Assembly (NCBI GenBank): GCA_905612245.1
Contig: CAJQRL010000057.1
Span: 1-44,314, forward strand
Direction of reading: 5' to 3'
DNA from: an uncultured Nitrosomonadaceae bacterium
GTDB taxonomy: Bacteria; Pseudomonadota; Gammaproteobacteria; Burkholderiales; Nitrosomonadaceae
DNA length: 44,314 nt
This document shows positions 24,936 through 35,081 of this stretch, piece by piece. Position numbers and translations under genes: made by a program. Under the pieces are notes generated by a model. It was not told the DNA's origin. It saw only the letters and a list, made by a program, of their open reading frames with translations, and ran no database searches. How positions within the stretch are numbered: the first letter of the stretch is position 1; the number at the start of each line of letters is the position of its first letter.

Positions 24936-26206
24936 AGCTTTTTGTGCTCCCCAATTAGATGTAGAGAGTCTTCTTTACTTTGGTTTAACATGTGCCAACG
25001 ACGTATCAGAGTCATGGTTATAGCCACAAATGATCCGAACATAATAATTACCGAATAAATATGGACATCAAAACTAATCAATAAAGCATACATCGTCAAC
25101 ATGACGAGAATACTCAAGTTCTCATTAAAATTTTGTACTGCAATAGAATTGCCTGCTCCCATCAGAATATGGCCACGATGTTGTAGCAGTGCATTCATCG
25201 GAACTACAAAGAATCCAGCTAGGCCGCCAATCAGTATAAGTAGAATGATTGCGATCCATAATTGATGGGCTATTGTCATGGCCATTACGACTACACCCAT
25301 AGCTATACCAAGTGGTATTACCTTGACTGATTGTCTCAGAGATACGAACCGTGCAGCCATTACTGCACCAACAGCAATACCTACGGCGACGATTCCTTGT
25401 AATTGCGCCGCTTTATTTAAAGGATAGTCGAGGGCTGTTTCGGCCCATTTCAATACGATAAATTGTAGAGTTGCACCTGCACCCCAGAATAACGTTGTGA
25501 CTGCAAGTGAGATTTGCCCTAGCTTATCAGTCCAGAGCAATTTAAAACAATGTCTAAATTCTTGCACTAGGAAAATTGGGTTTTTGTTAAGAATGCGATG
25601 AACAACACCAGTGCTAGGTATATATAGGTTGAAGATAGCGGCTATACAATAGAACGCTGCAATAAAGATAATAGAGGCCTCTGGAATAGTGTCTACACCA
25701 GTATTTATATAAGGGAAATCAAGCTCTAAAAGTACCGCTGCAACTGTTGGTGTAATTAATACGCCACCTAAAACTGTTCCAAGGATAATGGACAATACAG
25801 TTAGGCCCTCAATCCAGCCATTTGCAATCACTAATTTTTCTGGAGGTAGTAACTCAGTAAGAATCCCATATTTTGCCGGAGAGTATGCGGCAGCACCTAG
25901 TCCCACAACAGCATATGCTGCAAGAGCAAAATACTGATGAGATGCCAAAAAAAGTAAACCACAACCAGTAATCTTGATGGTATTACTTATAAACATGACT
26001 CTTCCCTTGGCCATAGAGTCAGCAAATGCCCCTACAAATGGAGCAAGAATTACATAGAACAATACAAAGACAAATTTCAGCATAGGGGTGAGATATGCTG
26101 GGGCATGAAGATCTATCAGTAGCGCAATAGCAATAACCAACAATGCATTGTCAGCCAGCGACGAGAAAAATTGTGCCGCCATGATAGTATAAAACCCACG
26201 CTTCAA
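24932..26206 (-). CDS. lplT: Lysophospholipid transporter LplT (MFS)
   Basis: MKRGFYTIMAAQFFSSLADNALLVIAIALLIDLHAPAYLTPMLKFVFVLFYVILAPFVGAFADSMAKGRVMFISN, LplT-type MFS N-terminus. Confidence 0.9.
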   Translation of the reverse strand: MKRGFYTIMAAQFFSSLADNALLVIAIALLIDLHAPAYLTPMLKFVFVLFYVILAPFVGAFADSMAKGRVMFISNTIKITGCGLLFLASHQYFALAAYAVVGLGAAAYSPAKYGILTELLPPEKLVIANGWIEGLTVLSIILGTVLGGVLITPTVAAVLLELDFPYINTGVDTIPEASIIFIAAFYCIAAIFNLYIPSTGVVHRILNKNPIFLVQEFRHCFKLLWTDKLGQISLAVTTLFWGAGATLQFIVLKWAETALDYPLNKAAQLQGIVAVGIAVGAVMAARFVSLRQSVKVIPLGIAMGVVVMAMTIAHQLWIAIILLILIGGLAGFFVVPMNALLQHRGHILMGAGNSIAVQNFNENLSILVMLTMYALLISFDVHIYSVIIMFGSFVAITMTLIRRWHMLNQSKEDSLHLIGEHKKL

Positions 26207-26462
26207 ATTATTCTCTCCAAATTGCCATTAGGTATGCATTGAAAAATTCACAGTTACTGACATCTTTTTAGGCTGCAATTTTATAACACGAAATAGCTTT
26301 CTGGGCCAATTCAATCGTTATAAGCTGCTGTCTACCTGTAAGGTTTTTGGTAAAAACTACCCTTGATACAAGATTTATGATTGAATGCTGTGTAAGGCCT
26401 GCAGTATGTATTTTACTTCTATGTTTACTAGATAAGCGATAAATTTTCTAAATATTAAAAAA

Positions 26463-27536
26463 ATGTCTCGTCCTATTCACGCTTTGATCGATCTTTCTGC
26501 GCTTGAACACAATCTTTCTGTTGTTCGTCGCCATGCTTCACGCTCAAGAGTAATGGCAGTGATAAAAGCAGATGCATACGGACATGGATTATTACGTGCA
26601 GCTGAGGCTTTTAAGAGCGCAGATGGCTTTGCAATTCTGGAATTAGAAGCCGCAATAAGTTTACGAGAAGCTGGCTATGAGCATACTATATTATTAATTG
26701 AAGGTTTCTTCTCTAGGTCGGAGTTGGAGTTGTTTGAGCGCTATCATCTTAGTACTGTAATACATAACAGTGAGCAGTTGGAGATGCTATCTGCTTACAA
26801 GCGACCTAGAGGGTTAGATGTCTTTCTGAAATTAAATACTGGCATGAACCGCTTAGGGTTTTCTCCAGAACAGTTCCCTGGGGCTTTGGAAATACTAAAG
26901 TCTAATCCTGTTGTTGGTCAAATTACATTGATGACACATTTTGCTTGCGCTGATGCCTACAAGGATAGAAGCGGGGTTGCAGAGCAACTGAAATGTTTTA
27001 ACTCCATTACTTCAAATTTGAATTTCCCTTGTTCATTAGCTAATTCTGCGGCAACATTATCTTACCCTGAGACTCATGCTGATTGGGTTCGTCCTGGAAT
27101 AATGTTATATGGTTCATCACCATTTTCCGATATATCTGCAAGTGAATTAGATTTACGTTCTGCCATGACATTAACTAGTAAAGTCATAGCGGTACAGTAT
27201 CTTCATACTGGAGATAAGGTTGGATATGGGCAAACTTATCGTGTAAATCGCCCCATGTGCGTGGGCATCGTTGCTGGCGGATACGCAGATGGGTACCCGC
27301 GGCACGCACCTACTGGCACACCAATTTTAGTTAATGGAATTCGCACTCGTATTATCGGTCGAGTATCTATGGATATGTTGCATGTAGATTTGAGCGAGAT
27401 CGAAAATGGGGGTGTTGGAAGCCCGGTTATATTTTGGGGAAAAGGAATGCCTGTAGATGAGGTTGCAGAGTCAGCTGGCACAATCAGCTATGAGTTATTA
27501 TGTTCACTAGCGCAGAGAATAAAGATAGAAACGTAA
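26463..27536 (+). CDS. alr: Alanine racemase
   Basis: MSRPIHALIDLSALEHNLSVVRRHA...VMAVIKADAYGHGLLRAA (PLP Lys motif)...TGMNRLGF...GRVSMDMLHVDLS. Confidence 0.96.
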   Translation: MSRPIHALIDLSALEHNLSVVRRHASRSRVMAVIKADAYGHGLLRAAEAFKSADGFAILELEAAISLREAGYEHTILLIEGFFSRSELELFERYHLSTVIHNSEQLEMLSAYKRPRGLDVFLKLNTGMNRLGFSPEQFPGALEILKSNPVVGQITLMTHFACADAYKDRSGVAEQLKCFNSITSNLNFPCSLANSAATLSYPETHADWVRPGIMLYGSSPFSDISASELDLRSAMTLTSKVIAVQYLHTGDKVGYGQTYRVNRPMCVGIVAGGYADGYPRHAPTGTPILVNGIRTRIIGRVSMDMLHVDLSEIENGGVGSPVIFWGKGMPVDEVAESAGTISYELLCSLAQRIKIET

Positions 27537-27547
27537 ACGTCATAAAT

Positions 27548-27588
27548 TCTCAAAGAAAGGTTAGCCAGAAACCAACTTTTCTTTGAGA
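27548..27588. terminator. Hairpin between convergent alr and ppiC-like genes (bidirectional terminator candidate)
   Basis: CTCAAAGAAA...TTTCTTTGAG, 10 bp perfect stem with additional GGTT/AACC pairing potential. Confidence 0.6.
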
Positions 27589-27604
27589 GTATAAAATATT
27601 ATGA

Positions 27605-28396
27605 CTATTCAATCTTAGCTTTGCCTTTTAATTCTTCTAGGTAAGCCTGAAATTTTTGTTGTAGTATGCGCTGCTGAACTTTCTGTTTGACTTCTTTAAA
27701 AGGTGGTATTTTTAGGGGGCGCATGCCATCTAGTCTGATTACATGCCAACCATAAGAAGATTTTACAGGGGTTTGTGTTATTTCACCGCTTTTCAATTTA
27801 ACCAGAGCTTCTGCAAAAGGCTGAGCATAGCTTCTGGCAGAGGACCAGCCTAGCTCGCCACCCTTGTTCTTAGATCCGTCATCTGTAGATTTGTCCTTGG
27901 CAATTTCTTCAAATTTACCGCCTTTTTTGATCTTTGCAATAATATCTTTTGCTTCGGCTTCAGTACTGATCAGAATGTGGCTTGGATTATATTCCTGGTC
28001 ACCCATAGATGCCGCACTTACTGCTTGATATTCTTCACGAAGCTCTTTCTCACTAGGGTCATTTTTTTTGATAAAATCAGCTTGAAGCGCTCTGATCAAG
28101 ACAGACTGGCGAGTAATCATAATCTGTGTTGAGATATCAGGGTCTTTATCTAGTTTTTTCCTTAGAGCTTCTTGAGAAAGTACTTCCTGTTTTATAAGGT
28201 CTTCTCGTATAGCCTTTCTTGTTTCAGGAGTATCTTTCTGTCCTTGAGAAGTAAGATTCTTCATTACTAATTCTAGGCGTGAATTTGGAATGGTTTTTCC
28301 ATTTACCTTAGCCACGGGTGCCGCATGAGTCGTGGTAACAACTGCAAGGACCGGCAGAAAAACCGCTGTTAATTTCAAAAATTTAATCAGTTGCAT
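27605..28396 (-). CDS. Peptidylprolyl isomerase (parvulin/PpiC type), secreted
   Basis: Signal peptide MQLIKFLKLTAVFLPVLAVVTTTHAAP and parvulin domain (HILISTEAEAKDIIAKIKKGGKFEEIAKDKSTDDGSKNKGGELGW...GWHVIRLD). Confidence 0.92.
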   Translation of the reverse strand: MQLIKFLKLTAVFLPVLAVVTTTHAAPVAKVNGKTIPNSRLELVMKNLTSQGQKDTPETRKAIREDLIKQEVLSQEALRKKLDKDPDISTQIMITRQSVLIRALQADFIKKNDPSEKELREEYQAVSAASMGDQEYNPSHILISTEAEAKDIIAKIKKGGKFEEIAKDKSTDDGSKNKGGELGWSSARSYAQPFAEALVKLKSGEITQTPVKSSYGWHVIRLDGMRPLKIPPFKEVKQKVQQRILQQKFQAYLEELKGKAKIE

Positions 28397-28427
28397 AGGG
28401 CTTCCTTTTTAGTAGATTAAATCAAAA

Positions 28428-28691
28428 CTAAATTTCTTCGGGAGTATACGCCTTTATACTTAGTGCGTGAATATCTCTACCTACCATTTCTCCTAGAGCA
28501 TCATATATTATTCTATGTCGCTCTATAGTCGATTTTTTGTAGAAATTACCTGAAACAATGGTAAGAAGAAAATGGCCACCACCATTTTTTGCACCTTCGT
28601 GACCTATATGTTTCCTACTTTCATCAATTATTTCGATCTTCTCCGGACTAAGGAAAGTAAGTTTCTGTTTAATAGTTCTTATTATACTCAT
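28428..28691 (-). CDS. BolA family protein
   Basis: [68 protein letters not shown]. Confidence 0.92.
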   Translation of the reverse strand: MSIIRTIKQKLTFLSPEKIEIIDESRKHIGHEGAKNGGGHFLLTIVSGNFYKKSTIERHRIIYDALGEMVGRDIHALSIKAYTPEEI

Positions 28692-28993
28692 TCTGGCAAG
28701 ACTTTCTTAAATGGCTTGACTGTAACCTTTGCATATACTCCAGAGATTACGTATGGATCAGCCTCGGCCCAAGCCTGAGCTGCTTCTAATGAAATAAACT
28801 CTGCTACGATCAGGCTACCAGTAAAGCCAGCTGGACCAGGATCTGAGCTATCAATTGCAGGATAAGGTCCGGCTAGTAGTAGGCGTCCTTCATTTTGTAA
28901 TATCTTAATACGTTCTAGGTGAGAAGGTCTAGATACTATACGTTTTTCTAGACTATTCGGAGCATCTTCACCATTTATCACGTAAAGCATCAC
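28688..28993 (-). CDS. yciI: YciI family protein
   Basis: [66 protein letters not shown]. Sits between yciB and bolA. Confidence 0.92.
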   Translation of the reverse strand: MMLYVINGEDAPNSLEKRIVSRPSHLERIKILQNEGRLLLAGPYPAIDSSDPGPAGFTGSLIVAEFISLEAAQAWAEADPYVISGVYAKVTVKPFKKVLPE

Positions 28994-29535
28994 GTGTTAT
29001 TGTCCTCACCTTCAGTTATATACTTTCCTAGTATAAGCCCTTGTAACACTACAAACACTAGCATTAGTCCCGTTGATCCAAATAGCTTGAAATTTACCCA
29101 AATATCAGTTGGATAGTTAGAAGCCACATAAAGATTAATCACACCCATTAACGCAAAGAATATTGCCCAACTAAAATTCAGATTGCCCCATATTTTTTCT
29201 GGTAATGATATTTTAGTTCCTAACATAGCACGGATCAGATTTTTCTTAAATACAGTATGTGATATGAGTAGTGCGCTGGTGAATATCCAATATAATACGG
29301 TCGGTTTCCATTTAATAAAAGTTTCGTCCTTTAATATTAGTGTTGCACTACCAAAAATAACAATAATAACTAGGCTTATCCATTGCATTTTCTCTATCTT
29401 GTGATGACGAAACCAATTCCATATTATTTGTATAAAAGTTGCAGCAATAGCTACAGCAGTTGCTGCATAAATTCCATATAGTTTAAATGCGATAAAAAAT
29501 AGTATGACCGGAAAAAGGTCAAAAAGAAATTTCAT
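28990..29535 (-). CDS. yciB: Inner membrane-spanning protein YciB (septation protein A)
   Basis: [37 protein letters not shown]...[47 protein letters not shown]. Confidence 0.95.
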   Translation of the reverse strand: MKFLFDLFPVILFFIAFKLYGIYAATAVAIAATFIQIIWNWFRHHKIEKMQWISLVIIVIFGSATLILKDETFIKWKPTVLYWIFTSALLISHTVFKKNLIRAMLGTKISLPEKIWGNLNFSWAIFFALMGVINLYVASNYPTDIWVNFKLFGSTGLMLVFVVLQGLILGKYITEGEDNNT

Positions 29536-29844
29536 AACTCTAGACTCGTAAAGTTTGCTAATAAGTAGAACAACCAGATTATGGTGGTTACGCTTGGAAA
29601 AATCTATAGAATTTCCAGCGAAATGTGGCTCTAGATGAATTCATGAAACTGCAGTGATATGACCTCACTAAGGCTATCAGTATAATAAACAATCTCTTAC
29701 TCTAATGAAAGAGGATAAATTTATTCGATACGAAAATTTTTTGTAGCGAATTTAAATTTATGGCTTTTAAAGAATAGCTGTTTTTGTTTTAAATTCGCAG
29801 GAAATTATTTGGAATAGGGCCTTCTTTTGTAAGGCCATATGTCA

Positions 29845-31068
29845 TTAGTGTAATTGTATTTGTATCTTATCCCCTTTTTCAGGAAATTCAGCATGTACAA
29901 TTTCACCCTCCGGGTTTGGGAATAAAGGTGCTCCACACTCTTCACAAGACTCTAAAGGGAAACGATTGTCTAGTTGTATAATGCGAGTTACGCCACACTC
30001 CTGAAGTGTGGTTTCTATCTGTGTAATTGTGTCACTGGTTTCATCTTCTTCTCCAACTAATGGCCAGACAATACCGTACAAGACCTCGTCGCTATCTATG
30101 TAGGTAAAGCTTACACGGTATTCCTCTAATGAGTGACCATGGAATGGTGCTATGACTGCGCGAAGGTCGGTTACTGGAATATTTAGGCTGGACTGTAAAA
30201 AATTAACCATTGCATGCATAGAATAGGGGCGGGCTAGTCGGTCTGCCATCCGCCATGCAGAAAAAAACCCATCGGGCAATACTGAATCTAAAGCGCAACC
30301 CTGAAACAATGAGCGTAATACCTTGTTGCACTCTATTTTCCACCTAAGAAATATTCCTTGTTTTGAATATTCAGCATCAGTTTCTCCATTATTCATTTGA
30401 CTCGTAATATCGGTTTCCTGCCAGCGAAACATAGGTTCTCCTTGTCGGACTGCTATTGCTCCCAGAATATAACGTGTATCTGATAGAAAATTCTCGGTCT
30501 CAGAGAACTGTTGTGGGTTCATATGTAAATTCCCCCCACTTAGAGCGGCAGTACATAATTTTTTAGCTAGTTCATGTGTAAGCTGATATCCGCGTGGCAA
30601 TTGATCTGGGCTAAAGAGGTAGTCGGCCAGTGAGAGCTCAGTATTTTCAAACAGCAGCAGTGTCTGGAACTGGGCTCGAAAAGTATTTAAGGTTGGTTCT
30701 GGTATCGGGCCTGAAGGAATTGAGAAACGGGACGATGCTAGTACTGGTGCAGCAAACATTAGGACATCATAGGTACAGCCTTCGTATGATAATGTACTAC
30801 ACTCAATTGCAGTTTCAATAGCATAGATAAACTCTCCATAACCGGCTGAATCAGTAGCATATAGTAGTTTTAACGCCTCCTCTAAATTTTGATCACTACT
30901 CGTGCGTAACTGTGCTTCTATTTTAATTCCAAGCTGTTTCTCCCAAAAAACATCCTCTTTATAGCTACCAGAGGCAGCAAGATTTGCAGCTAAACGAGCA
31001 AGCTCCTGTGCAGCGCATGGAGATTTAGTGCGGCGGGGGGAAAGAGATTTTTTCATGATAAAAATCAA
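29845..31068 (-). CDS. Uncharacterised protein, DUF2863-like
   Basis: 407 aa. The N-terminus (...CAAQELARLAANLAASGSYKEDVFWEKQLG) resembles the betaproteobacterial DUF2863 family. The C-terminus carries CEECGAPLFPNPEGE. Assigned from recalled family appearance only. Confidence 0.65.
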   Translation of the reverse strand: MIFIMKKSLSPRRTKSPCAAQELARLAANLAASGSYKEDVFWEKQLGIKIEAQLRTSSDQNLEEALKLLYATDSAGYGEFIYAIETAIECSTLSYEGCTYDVLMFAAPVLASSRFSIPSGPIPEPTLNTFRAQFQTLLLFENTELSLADYLFSPDQLPRGYQLTHELAKKLCTAALSGGNLHMNPQQFSETENFLSDTRYILGAIAVRQGEPMFRWQETDITSQMNNGETDAEYSKQGIFLRWKIECNKVLRSLFQGCALDSVLPDGFFSAWRMADRLARPYSMHAMVNFLQSSLNIPVTDLRAVIAPFHGHSLEEYRVSFTYIDSDEVLYGIVWPLVGEEDETSDTITQIETTLQECGVTRIIQLDNRFPLESCEECGAPLFPNPEGEIVHAEFPEKGDKIQIQLH

Positions 31069-31145
31069 ATAATAATCATGGGATTATTTTATCTTAATTT
31101 TAACAATTGGTATGGATCTGGCTGTTATTTAAGACGTATAATTTT

Positions 31146-31886
31146 TTACAAATTTATACTGCGCCCGCCATCCACTGCTAATATCTGTCCTGTAATATAA
31201 GGGGCGTCTGAAATTAAGAAAAATACTGCTTTAGCTATGTCATTTGGGTCACCTGATCGCTTAAGGAGAGTCTTGCTGATGATATGTTGGCGCGATATTT
31301 CATCTGACCATTCCCCATTTTCTGGCCAGAGAATGGGGCCTGGAGAAATGCCGTTTACTCTGACTTCAGGAGCTAGTTCTAGCGCTAGAGACTTGGTTAA
31401 TGTAGCTAACCCGCCTTTAGCAGAGCTGTAAACCGTATATTTTTTTAGGGGCCATTCAGAATGAATATCAATTATGTTAATAATACAGCCATGTTGTTTT
31501 TTTAGATGTGGCGCTGCTGCTTGAGATAAAAAGAGGGGTGCTTTTAAATTACATCCAATAAGATCATCCCATGATTTTTCTGTTATCTTCCCAATAGGCG
31601 AGGCGTAGAAATTGGAAGCATTATTAATAAGGGAGTCAATTCTGCCAAAATGTTTTAATGTTTCATTAACTAGCATTGGTAGCTGGGCTGAATCAAGTAA
31701 ATCAGCTTGAATTAGCGCAACTGATCCGGGACGTATTTGGTTAAGTTTAGTTTGAAGCGCCTGAGCTTCCTTCTCAGAGGATCGGTAATGTATCATCAGG
31801 CTCATACCCTCAGAGTGTAGTTTTCGACAGATAGCTTCACCTATGCGTCTTGTGCCTCCAGTGATTAGTATAATTTTATCTTGCAT
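31146..31886 (-). CDS. SDR oxidoreductase, pteridine reductase-like
   Basis: IILITGGTRRIGEAICRKLHSEGMSLMIHYRSSEKEA...NNASNFYASPIGKI...YTVYSSAKGGLATLTKSLALELAPEVRVNGISPGPILWPE. Confidence 0.88.
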   Translation of the reverse strand: MQDKIILITGGTRRIGEAICRKLHSEGMSLMIHYRSSEKEAQALQTKLNQIRPGSVALIQADLLDSAQLPMLVNETLKHFGRIDSLINNASNFYASPIGKITEKSWDDLIGCNLKAPLFLSQAAAPHLKKQHGCIINIIDIHSEWPLKKYTVYSSAKGGLATLTKSLALELAPEVRVNGISPGPILWPENGEWSDEISRQHIISKTLLKRSGDPNDIAKAVFFLISDAPYITGQILAVDGGRSINL

Positions 31887-32043
31887 CGTAGTCCCCTATC
31901 GGGTATTTCTGATGATCGGTATCAACAACCAGAAGTTTTATGTATTAACAAGTTACCTTGTGGCTCCACATTATTTAGCAATCAATCTCTTATTTAGGGT
32001 TCCTAAGGTTTAGATAATTTACCATAAAGACACATTTACACCG

Positions 32044-33240
32044 ATGCCGCTACTACCAACACCAGATGAACCTGCTCTCAAGCATAGTTGTTCTGTAAAA
32101 GATATGATCTGTTCAGAGATTACCACGGCGGGGGGGTGGATTCCATTTGAACGTTATATGGAGCTCGCAATCTATTCGCCTGGAATGGGATATTATTGTT
32201 CTGGTACGACTAAATTTGGCTGTGCCGGAGATTTTGTAACCGCACCAGAAGTTTCTTCGTTATTTGGTAGAGCTATTGCCCAACAAGCTATACAAATAAT
32301 AGAGGGTGTCGGTGAAAATAGCAGTGATATTCTAGAATTTGGGGCTGGGACCGGTAAACTCGCACTTGATATATTGCTTGAGTTAGAAAGCCTCAACAGG
32401 CTACCAAATTACTATTTTATTCTCGAAGTAAGCGGAGAGTTGCAGGAGCAGCAGAATAAGTTATTTGCTAAATTTGCACCTCATCTTCTGCCTCGAGTTC
32501 AATGGCTGGAGCAGCTCCCAACTAAATTCAAGGGTTTAATACTTGCAAATGAGGTGCTTGATGCCATGCCGGTTCATTTGGTGGCGAGGCGTGATAATGA
32601 TTTATTCGAGCGTGGCGTGGTGTGGGATGGCAAGAGGTTTGAATGGAGTGACCGCTTGCTGGTTGAGGGAGAGCTCTTTAAGATCGCACAAGAAATAATT
32701 CCTCGGGCCAGTTTCGATAATAAGAATATTGAAATATATATTAGTGAAATCAATCTTTCAGCACGTGGTTTTATTAGGAGTATTGCAAATATCTTAGAGA
32801 AAGGAGCAGTAGTTCTCATCGATTATGGTTTTGGGCGTGACGAGTACTATCATGAGCAACGGAATCGCGGCACGATGATGTGCCATTATCGACACCATTC
32901 GCATGACGACCCATTTTATTTTCCGGGTTTGCAGGATATAACAAGCCATGTAGATTTTACTGCTATTACTGATGTGGCTACAGGGGAGGGATTAGAATTA
33001 TTAGGCTACACTTCTCAGGCACAATTTCTTATTAACTGTGGCATCACTGAAATTCTCGCACGAATACCGGTAGAAAATACAAGTGACTATTTGCCTATGG
33101 CCAATCAAATGCAGAAATTAGTAAGCCCTGCTGAAATGGGTGAATTATTTAAGGTGATTGCTTTAGGTAAAGATAACCAGAAGCCTCTTATTGGATTTGA
33201 AAGTGGAGATAAGAGCTTCTTATTAGAAGAAGATATGTAA
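32044..33240 (+). CDS. Class I SAM-dependent methyltransferase, MidA/NDUFAF7 family
   Basis: GWIPFERYMELAIYSPGMGYYCSGTTKFGCAGDFVTAPEVSSLFGRAIAQQ...LEFGAGTGKLALDIL...LANEVLDAMPVHL...VLIDYGFGRDEYYHEQRNRGTMMCHYRHHSHDDPF. Confidence 0.92.
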   Translation: MPLLPTPDEPALKHSCSVKDMICSEITTAGGWIPFERYMELAIYSPGMGYYCSGTTKFGCAGDFVTAPEVSSLFGRAIAQQAIQIIEGVGENSSDILEFGAGTGKLALDILLELESLNRLPNYYFILEVSGELQEQQNKLFAKFAPHLLPRVQWLEQLPTKFKGLILANEVLDAMPVHLVARRDNDLFERGVVWDGKRFEWSDRLLVEGELFKIAQEIIPRASFDNKNIEIYISEINLSARGFIRSIANILEKGAVVLIDYGFGRDEYYHEQRNRGTMMCHYRHHSHDDPFYFPGLQDITSHVDFTAITDVATGEGLELLGYTSQAQFLINCGITEILARIPVENTSDYLPMANQMQKLVSPAEMGELFKVIALGKDNQKPLIGFESGDKSFLLEEDM

Positions 33241-33298
33241 TTTTATTGCTAGCTATTAATTAGAAAGAACTTGGCTCCTAACAAATAAATAAAATAGA

Positions 33299-35053
33299 TT
33301 ATTTCTTCGGCATATAAAGATCAGTTATCGATCCTTCTGCTATCTCGGCAGCAAAGTTAATGGTTTCTGATAATGTCGGGTGTGGATGGATAGCTAAACT
33401 TATGTCTTCCATATCTGTACCCATTTCTAGTGCAAGGACCGTTTCAGAAATCAACTCTCCTGCATTAATGCCAACTATCCCTGCACCGAGCAAGCGGCGC
33501 GTATTTTTATCGAATAGTAATTTTGTCATGCCCTCATCGCGCCCCATAGCTATCGCGCGGCCACTAGCGGCCCATGGGAAGATAGCTTTTTCATAATCAA
33601 TTCCCTGCTTCTTTGCTTCAATTTCAGTTAAGCCCATCCAAGCTATTTCTGGATCTGTATATGCTACTGAAGGAATAGTGCGGACATCAAAGGCAGCTTT
33701 TTGCCCTGCTATAATTTCTGCGGCAAGTTTCCCCTCATGCGTTGCTTTATGAGCAAGCATTGGCTCTCCCACAATATCACCGATACCAAAAATATTCGGA
33801 ACGTTTGTTCGTAGCTGGTTATCAACTGGAATGAAGCCTTGTTTAGTAACATGGACCCCCGCATTTTCTGCTTCTATAGCGTGTCCATTAGGACGGCGCC
33901 CGACTGCAACTAAAATGCGATCATAAGTCTGAGTCTCAGGAGACTCCTCTCCTTCGAAGGTAACTTTCAACCCATCCTTCTGTGGATTTATTTCACTAAC
34001 TTTAGTTTTAAGATAGATTGCTTCATAGCGCTTCTTTATTCTTCTATATAGCGGCTTAATAAGATCTTTGTCAGCACCAGAAATTAATTGATCCTTCATC
34101 TCTACCACGCTTACTTTAGATCCGAATGCATCATAAATTGTTGCCATTTCTAGACCAATGATCCCGCCACCAATGATTAACATTCGTTTGGGAATATCTT
34201 CAAGTTCTAGTGCGCCTGTTGAATCAATAATTCTAGGGTCATTTTGGATAATCCCAGGAGGATGGGCTACGCTTGATCCTGCAGCGATTACACAGTATTC
34301 GAATGAAACGGTTTTCTGGCCATTAGGCGTATTTACTGAAATCATGTTGGGAGTAATAAATTTTCCATTCCCTTGTATGACTTCTACGTTCCTTTTTTTT
34401 GCTAATGCGGTTAGGCCATTAGTAAGTTTTTCAATAATTGACTCTTTCCATTTTCGTAACTTATCTAATTCAAGTTTAGGTGTATTGAAATTAACACCTG
34501 CATGAATGGTTTCTTCTGCATCAGTGACAACTTTTGCCATATGTAGTAATGCTTTTGAGGGAATGCAGCCGACATTGAGACAGACCCCTCCAAGTACTGG
34601 GTAGCGTTCAATCAGTATTACTTTCTTTCCGAGATCAGCTGCTCTAAAAGCCGCTGTATAGCCACCTGGCCCTGCTCCTAATATAGCTATATCTGCATGA
34701 ATATCACCACGAGGAATCGTAGTAGATTGAGTTGAAGTAGGACTGGCTGGAGGTGGAGCAAATTCTGCTTTAGTATCTTTTTTGGTGTGAAGAGGAGAAT
34801 CTGTTGGATTGGTTATTGGTTTCAATGTAAGTATTATTGATCCTTCCGAAACTGTGTCACCAATTTTTACCTTAATTTCTTTTACTGTGCCATTCTGAGG
34901 CGCAGGAATTTCTATTGTAGCCTTATCAGTTTCTAGTGTGATAAGGGAGGTTTCTTTTTCTACATTATCTCCAGGCTGTACTAGTATTTCGATAACAGGA
35001 ACTTCTTTGAAGTCACCAACATCCGGGACTTTAATTTCGATAAGCTGAGTCAT
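33299..35053 (-). CDS. lpdA: Dihydrolipoyl dehydrogenase with N-terminal lipoyl domain
   Basis: Lipoyl domain (LITLETDKATIEIPAPQNG), FAD/NAD motifs, CXXXXC (GGVCLNVGCIPSKALLH), C-terminal HPHPTLSE. Confidence 0.95.
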   Translation of the reverse strand: MTQLIEIKVPDVGDFKEVPVIEILVQPGDNVEKETSLITLETDKATIEIPAPQNGTVKEIKVKIGDTVSEGSIILTLKPITNPTDSPLHTKKDTKAEFAPPPASPTSTQSTTIPRGDIHADIAILGAGPGGYTAAFRAADLGKKVILIERYPVLGGVCLNVGCIPSKALLHMAKVVTDAEETIHAGVNFNTPKLELDKLRKWKESIIEKLTNGLTALAKKRNVEVIQGNGKFITPNMISVNTPNGQKTVSFEYCVIAAGSSVAHPPGIIQNDPRIIDSTGALELEDIPKRMLIIGGGIIGLEMATIYDAFGSKVSVVEMKDQLISGADKDLIKPLYRRIKKRYEAIYLKTKVSEINPQKDGLKVTFEGEESPETQTYDRILVAVGRRPNGHAIEAENAGVHVTKQGFIPVDNQLRTNVPNIFGIGDIVGEPMLAHKATHEGKLAAEIIAGQKAAFDVRTIPSVAYTDPEIAWMGLTEIEAKKQGIDYEKAIFPWAASGRAIAMGRDEGMTKLLFDKNTRRLLGAGIVGINAGELISETVLALEMGTDMEDISLAIHPHPTLSETINFAAEIAEGSITDLYMPKK

Positions 35054-35081
35054 AGTATGCTATAAAAAATTATGTTGTTTA

